From Phycisphaerales bacterium (GTDB lineage Bacteria; Planctomycetota; Phycisphaerae; Phycisphaerales; UBA1924), in assembly GCA_029260315.1 (NCBI GenBank), contig JAJDDM010000003.1, positions 1-50,109 on the forward strand: DNA of 50,109 bases, in the 5' to 3' direction. Shown in pieces: positions 44,643 through 50,109 of this stretch. The first letter of the stretch is position 1. Each line of letters starts with the position of its first letter. Position numbers and translations under genes: made by a program. The notes beneath the pieces were generated by a model that was given only the letters and a program-made list of their open reading frames with translations, was not told the DNA's origin and did not search any database.

Positions 44643-45485
44643 ATGACAAACCTCGACACCCCATCCCGCCCCGACCTCCCCCGAGGCTTCCCCTTCGGCC
44701 ACTACCTCGCCCACCCCGAGTTCATCCTCTGCGCCATCCCCAAATGCGGCTGCTCCACCGCCAAACGCTGGCTCTGCCGCGCCATGCACGACGACCCCTC
44801 CGCCATCCAAGGCGGCGCGATCCACAAGCACTGCCGCGACCGCTACGCCCTCCTCAACCTCCCCCCGCGCAAGGCCCGCAAACGCCTCGACGAATCCCCC
44901 GTCTTCACCATCCTCCGCGACCCCGCCCTCCGCCTCGCCTCCGCCTACGCCGCCAAGTTCGTCGCCCGCGGCCCACTCGATTTCTCCTCCAAACCCGTCA
45001 TCGAACGCGTCCAACTCGGCGAGTCCATCACCTACGACGCAGAAGCCGAGACCGCCCACGCCGCGTCCACCACCACCCTGCCCATCTCCACCGCCGCCGA
45101 CTACGACCGCGGCATCACCTTCCGCGAGTTCGTCGCCTACCTCGAAGCCACCCCCGACAAAGACCTCAACCCCCACTGGCGACCCCAGTCCAACTTCCTC
45201 GCCACCCCCATGGCCTTCACCGGCACCGCCGAGCACCTCTCCTGGTCCCTCGCGCAGATCTCCGATCGCATGAACCTGAACACCCCCATCCCCGAAGACC
45301 GCCCCCAGCGCGCCCAACAACCAGCCTCAGGCCCCAACCTCGCCGACACCCCCGCCGGCGACCTCCGCGCCCAGAACCTCACCCCCGGCGCCGCCGACCT
45401 CTTCGACAACGATCTCCAAGCCCGCGTCCAAGCCCGCTACGCCCAGGACTTCCAACTCCACGCCGACGCCGCACGTCCTGGGTAA
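44643..45485 (+). CDS. Sulfotransferase family 2 protein
   Basis: 280 residues. The 5'-phosphosulfate loop is 'ILCAIPKCGCSTAKRWLCRA' (consensus 'IPKCGxTS'), and the 3'-phosphate element is 'VFTILRDPALRLASAYAAKF' (RDP..R..S). This is the PAPS-dependent carbohydrate-type sulfotransferase fold seen in planctomycetes and eukaryotic Golgi enzymes. The acceptor is probably a surface sugar; the window does not show which. No signal peptide is seen, so it is cytoplasmic. The last 60 residues are low in conservation. The start at 44643 is chosen over 44610, whose extra codons belong to the hairpin repeat. Confidence 0.82.
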   Translation: MTNLDTPSRPDLPRGFPFGHYLAHPEFILCAIPKCGCSTAKRWLCRAMHDDPSAIQGGAIHKHCRDRYALLNLPPRKARKRLDESPVFTILRDPALRLASAYAAKFVARGPLDFSSKPVIERVQLGESITYDAEAETAHAASTTTLPISTAADYDRGITFREFVAYLEATPDKDLNPHWRPQSNFLATPMAFTGTAEHLSWSLAQISDRMNLNTPIPEDRPQRAQQPASGPNLADTPAGDLRAQNLTPGAADLFDNDLQARVQARYAQDFQLHADAARPG

Positions 45486-45686
45486 AGGCGACGGCTTTCC
45501 GTTCAGACTCCAAAGCTGGCGCGCACCCCCCGATTCACGACCTCCGTATCGCATATCCGAGATGCATAAAGATCCAGACGATTTTCAAGATTGTGCGACC
45601 GCTTACACCTCTGGCCTATATTATCCACTCATCACGGGAGCACTCGCTTCCGGTCGAAGTCCGTTTCACCTGTGGGAGAAATAGAG

Positions 45687-46448
45687 ATGACAGCAGACAA
45701 GTCCATCGCAGTGGTCCTCGTCGCCGGGCTCGCATCGGCCGCCTCGGCCCAGAGCATCCTCAGCTACGACATCCTCGACGCCGCCGAGTCCGGCTTCGGC
45801 GGCTGGGCCCACCAATACGACGGCGCAATCGAGAACACCGGCTCGGGCTCGGCAAACGGCTTCGCCTTCGACCGCGCCGACTACTCCGAGGGCAGCGGCA
45901 CCCTCAACGACGGCAGCCCCGGCAATAACGCGTCCGACACCCAGCTCTTCGCCAACAACAGCCAGGCCGACCCCCGCATCACCGTCTTCCTCGATGACAC
46001 CTACACCATCGACGACATCACCCTCTTCTCGTTCGACGGCGGCAACACCATCCCCGGACGCATCCAGAGCGTTGACGTCACCATCAACGGCGTCACCGTC
46101 AACTTCAAGACCGACGAGTTCACCTTCGGCGATGAGTTCATCGAAGTCGGCGGCTCCGAGCTCGATGGCCTCGCCACAAGCTCGGTCACGTTCTCCAACT
46201 TCGGCCACGACGGTGGAAACAACCTGCCAGAGATGTTCTGCATCGGCGAGATCGAGATCAACGGCCAGCCCGCCGACGGCTGCCCGGCCGACCTCGACGG
46301 CGACGACGACGCCGACGCCGACGACTTCTTCGCCTACCTCGACGCCTTCGCCGCCGGCGATCTCGCGGTCTGCGACCTCGACCAGGACGATGACTGCGAC
46401 GCCGACGACTTCTTCGCCTATCTCGACCTCTTCGCACAGGGCTGCTGA
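45687..46448 (+). CDS. Exported protein with GC-type dockerin tail
   Basis: 253 residues. Signal peptide MTADKSIAVVLVAGLASAASA; the start follows GGGAGAAATAGAG. The body (about 24-200) is a beta-sandwich-like domain that may bind sugars ('FDRADYSEGSGTLNDG', 'DPRITVFLDDTYTIDDITLF', 'IQSVDVTINGVTVNF'). The C-terminus has two calcium-loop repeats, 'CPADLDGDDDADADDFFAYL' and 'CDLDQDDDCDADDFFAYLDL', ending GC. This is the dockerin-like anchor of planctomycete extracellular proteins. An AT-rich upstream zone with a TATATT box at 45617-45622 is a likely promoter. Confidence 0.88.
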   Translation: MTADKSIAVVLVAGLASAASAQSILSYDILDAAESGFGGWAHQYDGAIENTGSGSANGFAFDRADYSEGSGTLNDGSPGNNASDTQLFANNSQADPRITVFLDDTYTIDDITLFSFDGGNTIPGRIQSVDVTINGVTVNFKTDEFTFGDEFIEVGGSELDGLATSSVTFSNFGHDGGNNLPEMFCIGEIEINGQPADGCPADLDGDDDADADDFFAYLDAFAAGDLAVCDLDQDDDCDADDFFAYLDLFAQGC

Positions 46449-46475
46449 GTCCCGCCCCACAACGTCCCGACCTCC

Positions 46476-46502
46476 GACGCCCGGGCACTCCCGCCGGGCG
46501 TC
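46476..46502 (+). terminator. Rho-independent terminator of the dockerin gene
   Basis: GACGCCCGG, a 9-base loop and CCGGGCGTC form a perfect stem followed by TTTGTCTTT, 28 bases after the stop. Confidence 0.85.
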
Positions 46503-46621
46503 TTTGTCTTTACACCGCAAGCGTCATCCCTTCACCCCAACCCGAAACCCCGTTCCAGCCCCGAACCCGCCATCCCCGCCGCCCCCTACCATCTCCTCCG
46601 CCCCCTACCCCGGAGCCCGGA

Positions 46622-48088
46622 ATGCCCATCGAAGTCACCATGCCCCGCCTCTCTGACACCATGGAAAGCGGCACCGTCGTCAAGTGGAACGTCAAAGAGG
46701 GCGACACCGTGTCCACCGGCGACGTCCTCGCTGACATCGAGACCGATAAGGCCACCATGGAGCTCGAATCCTTCGACGACGGCACCGTCGCCAAGCTCGC
46801 CGTCCCCGAAGGCGAGTCCGTCGCCGTCGGCGAGATCATCCTCATCCTCGCAGAAGAAGGCGAAGACGCCTCCGAAGCCGCCGAGAGCGCCGCAAAGTCC
46901 GACAAGTCCTCCGCCAAAAAGCAGGAATCCGGCGAGTCATCGACCGCCACCGCCGAGCCCAAAGCCAAGACCAAGTCCGACTCCGAATCTGACTCCGAAT
47001 CCGACGACCAAGAGCCCAAGGACGAATCGCCCGACGACAGCACCGAGCCAAAGCAACGCGAGCCCGACCAGCCCACCTCCAACGGCCGAGTCTTCGCCTC
47101 CCCCCTCGCCCGCAAGATCGCCTCCGAGAAGGGCGTCGACCTCGCCGCCATCAACGGCTCCGGCCCCTCCGGTCGCATCGTCAAAAAGGACGTAGAAGCC
47201 GCCGCGGTAGCACCGGCTTCCAGCCGGTCATCGGTGGAACCGGCTTCCAGCCGGTCGCCCTCCACTTCCGCCCCCGACTTCGACTCCGCCCACGCCTCCA
47301 CCGTCGAAGCCGCCACCAAAACCGCGGCCCCCGGCCAACCAACCCTCATGCAAGGCCCCACCCTCGAGGCCCGGACCGTCCCGCTCAGCAACATGCGCGA
47401 GACGATCGCCCGCCGCCTCGTCGAGTCCAAGCAGACCATCCCCCACTACCAGGTCTCGGTCGATGCCGACATGGACGCCCTGCTCGCCCTGCGCAAGCAG
47501 CTCAACAACCAGCTCGAATCCCAGAACGTCAAGCTCAGCGTCAACGACTTCCTCGTCCGCGCCTGCGCCCTCGCCATGCACCAGCACCCCTTCGTCAACA
47601 GCCGCTGGAAGCAAGAAGGCGAGGGCAAGAACACCAAGACCTCCATCGAAATCCTCCCCGACGTCAACGTCGCCATCGCCATCGCCCTCCCCCAAGAACG
47701 CGGCGGCGGCCTCGTCGTCGCAACCCTCAAGAGCGCCGACCGCATGGGCCTGCGCGCCATCTCCAGCGAGTCCAAACGCCTCAGCAAGAAGGCCCGCGAA
47801 AAGGGCCTCACCCTCGAAGAGATGTCCGACGGCACCTTCACCATCTCCAACCTCGGCATGTTCGGCGTCAGCCACTTCACCGCCATCATCAACCCCCCCC
47901 AGGTCGCCATCCTCGCCGTCGGCGCCGCCCAACAGCGCCCCGTCGTCAAAGACAACGAACTCACCATCGGCAACGTCATGACCATGACCATGTCCTCCGA
48001 CCACCGCGTCGTCGACGGCGCCATGGCCGCCCAATACCTCGCAACCACCCGCGAGCTCCTCGAAAACCCGGCAACATTGCTGGTGTAA
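46622..48088 (+). CDS. pdhC: Pyruvate dehydrogenase E2 (dihydrolipoamide acetyltransferase)
   Basis: 488 residues. The lipoyl domain (1-78) has the modified Lys43 in 'DIETDKATMEL'. An acidic Ser/Lys linker (80-150) contains a run of Ser-Asp-Ser-Glu repeats. The E1/E3-binding domain is at about 156-193 ('FASPLARKIASEKGVDLAAI', 'GSGPSGRIVKKDV'). A second linker (194-245) follows, then the acetyltransferase core with the catalytic 'SSDHRVVDGAMAAQYL' motif near the end. It transfers acetyl from lipoamide to CoA. It matches pdhB at 40546, but the two are separated by accessory genes. The second linker includes two copies of a palindromic repeat, translated as PASSRS each time. Confidence 0.94.
   Translation: MPIEVTMPRLSDTMESGTVVKWNVKEGDTVSTGDVLADIETDKATMELESFDDGTVAKLAVPEGESVAVGEIILILAEEGEDASEAAESAAKSDKSSAKKQESGESSTATAEPKAKTKSDSESDSESDDQEPKDESPDDSTEPKQREPDQPTSNGRVFASPLARKIASEKGVDLAAINGSGPSGRIVKKDVEAAAVAPASSRSSVEPASSRSPSTSAPDFDSAHASTVEAATKTAAPGQPTLMQGPTLEARTVPLSNMRETIARRLVESKQTIPHYQVSVDADMDALLALRKQLNNQLESQNVKLSVNDFLVRACALAMHQHPFVNSRWKQEGEGKNTKTSIEILPDVNVAIAIALPQERGGGLVVATLKSADRMGLRAISSESKRLSKKAREKGLTLEEMSDGTFTISNLGMFGVSHFTAIINPPQVAILAVGAAQQRPVVKDNELTIGNVMTMTMSSDHRVVDGAMAAQYLATTRELLENPATLLV
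47212..47255 (+). repeat. Two palindromic repeats inside the E2 gene linker
   Basis: ACCGGCTTCCAGCCGGT occurs at 47212-47228 and again at 47239-47255, a 27-base period, each with perfect 7-base arms. They keep the reading frame and add PASSRS units to the flexible linker between the binding domain and the catalytic core. Confidence 0.85.
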
Positions 48089-48091
48089 CTC

Positions 48092-48180
48092 AGCCCCAAC
48101 GGGGCCCAACAGCCAAAGCCCAGGGCAACGCCCTGGGTCCCAGCGCACATCAATGCCAAGCCCCAACGGGGCGCGAAAGT
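48092..48180 (+). repeat. Hairpin repeats after the E2 gene
   Basis: GCCCCAACGGGGC (48094) and again (48161), with AGCCCAGGGCAACGCCCTGG between. These lie in the convergent space between E2 and the tail-anchored gene and may work as terminators. They share style with 44535-44625. Confidence 0.6.
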
Positions 48181-48207
48181 CCATTCACGCACCGTCCCGA
48201 ATCCGGC

Positions 48208-49020
48208 TCAAGCGAAAATCACAATCAACAAAAGAATAGTTAGCACCACAACAACAGACGTGACCACAGCGCGCATGCCTGGCCGGCTGCGACGGTGCGG
48301 ACGCGACCGACACCGCTCCGCGCCGCCTCTCATGTACTGCCGATAAGCACCGATCGGCACATTCTCAGCATCGAGACTGCGCGGATCGTGCCCGGTCTCC
48401 CGTTTGAATCTCTCCCACGCCCGCTCATACTCCTCACAAGATCCGTAGTGATAGTCGATCCACTCGCAAACCTCGTCCTTGGACTTCGAGCTCAAGTCCA
48501 TCCGGTCAAAGAACCGCAGCACCATGATCTGACGCGCCGAGGGCGGCCGAGCCGTCAGGAGCTGGTCAATCAACTCTGATGCTTCACCCTTGGTCATACC
48601 ACTTCGGACCTGTCCGCCCAGATTACAGATGTACTCTATCTGCCGCTCGGTTGCGGGATCATCGTGCCATGATGGACGCTTTGCCGCGCTAAACGAGCTC
48701 GGAAGTCCGATGCCCTCCAGATGCGTAGACACGACACCACGAATGTCCTTCGGCACAACTCGCTCAAACGCCTTCTTGAGTCGATAGGCCTCGGCGTCAT
48801 CAACAATGCCATCCGCCACAATATCGCGCGTGATTGATCGCAAGAACGGCACGGCAGGAATGTCCGACTTATCTCGCCGCAGGAAAATGTGAAGATCCTC
48901 AATCTCACTGATCTCGAGCTCTCCATCGTGGCAGATGTCAAGGATCATCTCCATAAGCCGTCGCCCTGTCGCGGACTCCGATTGCGCCTTCGTCAGCGTG
49001 ATTCGTGTCCTACCAGCCAT
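48208..49020 (-). CDS. Tail-anchored protein of unknown function
   Basis: 270 residues. It has three parts. N-terminal helical region (1-115): 'ATGRRLMEMILDICHDGELE', 'SITRDIVADGIVDDAEAYRL', resembling TerB-like acidic helices. Middle helical region (120-205): 'ATERQIEYICNLGGQVRSGM', 'TKGEASELIDQLL', 'SARQIMVLRFFDRMDL', a pattern often seen in phage and mobile-element proteins. C-terminal anchor: a basic stretch followed by 'MRAVVTSVVVVLTILLLIVI'. It probably sits at the inner membrane with its bulk in the cytoplasm. The gene is AT-richer than neighbours, suggesting transfer, and it is divergent from the toxin-antitoxin pair with only 42 bases between. Confidence 0.7.
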   Translation of the reverse strand: MAGRTRITLTKAQSESATGRRLMEMILDICHDGELEISEIEDLHIFLRRDKSDIPAVPFLRSITRDIVADGIVDDAEAYRLKKAFERVVPKDIRGVVSTHLEGIGLPSSFSAAKRPSWHDDPATERQIEYICNLGGQVRSGMTKGEASELIDQLLTARPPSARQIMVLRFFDRMDLSSKSKDEVCEWIDYHYGSCEEYERAWERFKRETGHDPRSLDAENVPIGAYRQYMRGGAERCRSRPHRRSRPGMRAVVTSVVVVLTILLLIVIFA

Positions 49021-49062
49021 GCCCGCATGCTACCATACAAGCCCGCTGAAGACAGGCGATAG

Positions 49063-49362
49063 ATGAAGCCCCACCCACTCCAACTCCTCCGCACAGCCCT
49101 CCCCACCCTCCGCCGCGACTTCTCCATCACCACCCTCGCCCTCTTTGGCTCCGCCGCCCGAGGCGATGTGAGACCTTCCAGCGACATCGACATCCTCGTC
49201 ACCTTCGACCCCTCCGCCACCGTCACCCTCTTCACCCTCGCCCGCCTTCAGTCGCGCCTCGAAGACCTCCTCGGCGCCCGCGTCGATCTCGTCGAGGACC
49301 ACCCCCGCCTCCGCCCCGCATTCCGCGAGACCATCGAACGAGACCTCCTCCGTGTCGCCTGA
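49063..49362 (+). CDS. mntA: MntA-like minimal nucleotidyltransferase antitoxin
   Basis: 99 residues. The MNT signature is complete: 'LALFGSAARGDVRPSSDIDI' (G-S-x10-D-x-D) and the third acidic residue in 'ARVDLVED'. In MntA/HepT modules the nucleotidyltransferase adds AMP to the HEPN toxin and blocks it. It overlaps the following HEPN gene by 11 bases, the usual arrangement. No good ribosome site is visible. Confidence 0.9.
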   Translation: MKPHPLQLLRTALPTLRRDFSITTLALFGSAARGDVRPSSDIDILVTFDPSATVTLFTLARLQSRLEDLLGARVDLVEDHPRLRPAFRETIERDLLRVA

Positions 49363-49699
49363 ACCCTGGCGCGAACGCATCCGCGGCATGGTCGAGGACA
49401 TCGACCGCATCGCCGCGTTCATCGCCGACCTCTCACGCGACGAGTTCATCGCAAGCGAGCAGGCCGTGTTCGCCGTCAGCTACGCTTTCGTCCGCCTCGG
49501 CGAGGCCGTCCACCACATCCCCAGCGACATCACCGACGCCCACCCCGACATCGAGTGGGGCGACATCCGCCACTTCCGCGACTTCATGATCCACGTCTAC
49601 CAAGCCGTCGACCCGGCCCGCCTCTACGACACCGCGACCGTCAGTCTCCCGCCGCTTCGCCCCAAACTCAAAGCAGTGCTGGACGCTCACACGGCGTAA
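49352..49699 (+). CDS. hepT: HepT-like HEPN (DUF86) toxin
   Basis: 115 residues from GTG 49352. A four-helix HEPN protein: 'RERIRGMVEDIDRIAAFIAD', 'FAVSYAFVRLGEAVHHIPSD', 'EWGDIRHFRDFMIHVYQAVD'. The RNase motif R-x4-H-x-Y is intact (RDFMIHVY), with the tyrosine that MntA-type partners AMPylate. It should cut RNA (family knowledge: tRNA 3' ends or mRNA) when free of its partner. The pair may serve phage defence or element maintenance. Confidence 0.9.
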   Translation: MSPEPWRERIRGMVEDIDRIAAFIADLSRDEFIASEQAVFAVSYAFVRLGEAVHHIPSDITDAHPDIEWGDIRHFRDFMIHVYQAVDPARLYDTATVSLPPLRPKLKAVLDAHTA

Positions 49700-49904
49700 C
49701 CGGCAGAACAACGCGACCATCGCCCCCTCCCTCGCACGACATCCGACCCTGCGCGCACGCCGCTCGCACCCCCACCCAGAAAATCCCAGATTCCTAAAAT
49801 CTTCTTTTTACCGTGTTTCACAGCGTTTCCCGCCCCCACCCCTCGCACACGGTCACGTTCGAGCGCGCGCCGCCGGTCACTCCACCCCCTTATGGAGGGA
49901 CACC

Positions 49905-50109
49905 ATGATCGCCGAACCCAATATCGCCCAGCCCGATACCGCCCATCCCGACATCGCCGAACACACCATCTCCGCCTCATCTCCCGACCGTCGATTCCCG
50001 ACCACGCCCTCGCTCGCTCTCTCGCTCGATCGCTCTCGCCCTTCCCCAACCTCCTGCCCACTGCCCCCCCCCGACCTCAACCACCTCCTCGACCTCTACC
50101 AATCCGACC
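49905..50109 (+). CDS. Start of an unknown gene, cut by the window end
   Basis: ATG 49905 is preceded by TATGGAGGGACACC, a clear ribosome site, and 68 codons are open to the end. The translation begins MIAEPNIAQPDTAHPDIAEH and is rich in Pro, Ser and Ala until 'PDLNHLLDLYQSD', where an ordered helix seems to start. No family can be named. An AT-rich zone (about 49785-49830) in front is a likely promoter. Confidence 0.5.
   Translation, partial: MIAEPNIAQPDTAHPDIAEHTISASSPDRRFPTTPSLALSLDRSRPSPTSCPLPPPDLNHLLDLYQSD

Overview
This window is a GC-rich stretch of a bacterial chromosome, most likely from a planctomycete of the Phycisphaerae/Phycisphaerales type. Three things point there: PEP-CTERM surface proteins, a C-terminal 'GC-type' dockerin repeat (paired CxxDLDxDxDxDADDFFAYLD units), and many proteins with a prepilin-type FTLIELL leader and no secretion machinery beside them. 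Short dispersed repeats, some inside genes, are common. The assignment is inferred from gene content, not from a marker phylogeny.

Layout. 1-1450 is a worn mobile-element junction: the 3' end of an IS3-type transposase, an excisionase-like HTH reading frame, a HARE-HTH remnant, and the 5' half of a tRNA-Gly broken just after the anticodon loop. 1450-6047 (minus) is a membrane histidine kinase overlapping a REC-GGDEF-EAL regulator, a c-di-GMP signalling pair. 6623-8542 (minus) is an exported M28 peptidase with a PDZ domain. Divergent from it, 8667-12896 (plus) is a four-gene translationally coupled cluster: a membrane-anchored protein, a LolD/MacB-type ATPase, an FtsX-like permease and a ZnuA-like metal-binding lipoprotein. 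13177-18874 (minus) holds an NtrC-type regulator, its soluble kinase and isoleucyl-tRNA synthetase. 19150-24825 holds a DUF2617-like protein, a HEAT-repeat protein with a small membrane partner, a lipase-like lipoprotein and a TraB/GumN-fold protein with a GspG-like insertion. 24825-27208 holds two PEP-CTERM proteins, separated by a repeat and a transposase remnant.

27409-35457 is mainly housekeeping: a DinG-like helicase, phosphomannomutase, a Tat-exported PLP enzyme, RtcB and a GT4 glycosyltransferase. 35755-40299 (minus) is a block of four prepilin-leader proteins, three of which are paralogues ending in almost the same 20-odd residues. 40546-48088 has pyruvate dehydrogenase E1-beta and E2 separated by about 5 kb of accessory genes: a DUF433/DUF5615 toxin-antitoxin pair with a frameshifted toxin, a lipoprotein, a LysE exporter, a sulfotransferase and a dockerin protein. 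48208-49699 holds a tail-anchored unknown and a MntA/HepT toxin-antitoxin pair. The window ends inside the start of an unknown gene.

The main theme of the hunt is repeat invasion. Isoleucyl-tRNA synthetase carries at least three in-frame insertions made of dispersed-repeat DNA plus an AT-richer insertion. The E2 gene carries two palindromic repeats in its linker. A ~224-bp element with terminal inverted repeats and nested hairpins occurs twice, and a 33-nt hairpin repeat occurs three times. Other points of interest are the zinc-type lipoprotein coupled to a MacB-type transporter, the TraB-GspG fusion, and the tandem pseudopilin paralogues. No CRISPR array, rRNA or intact tRNA was seen.
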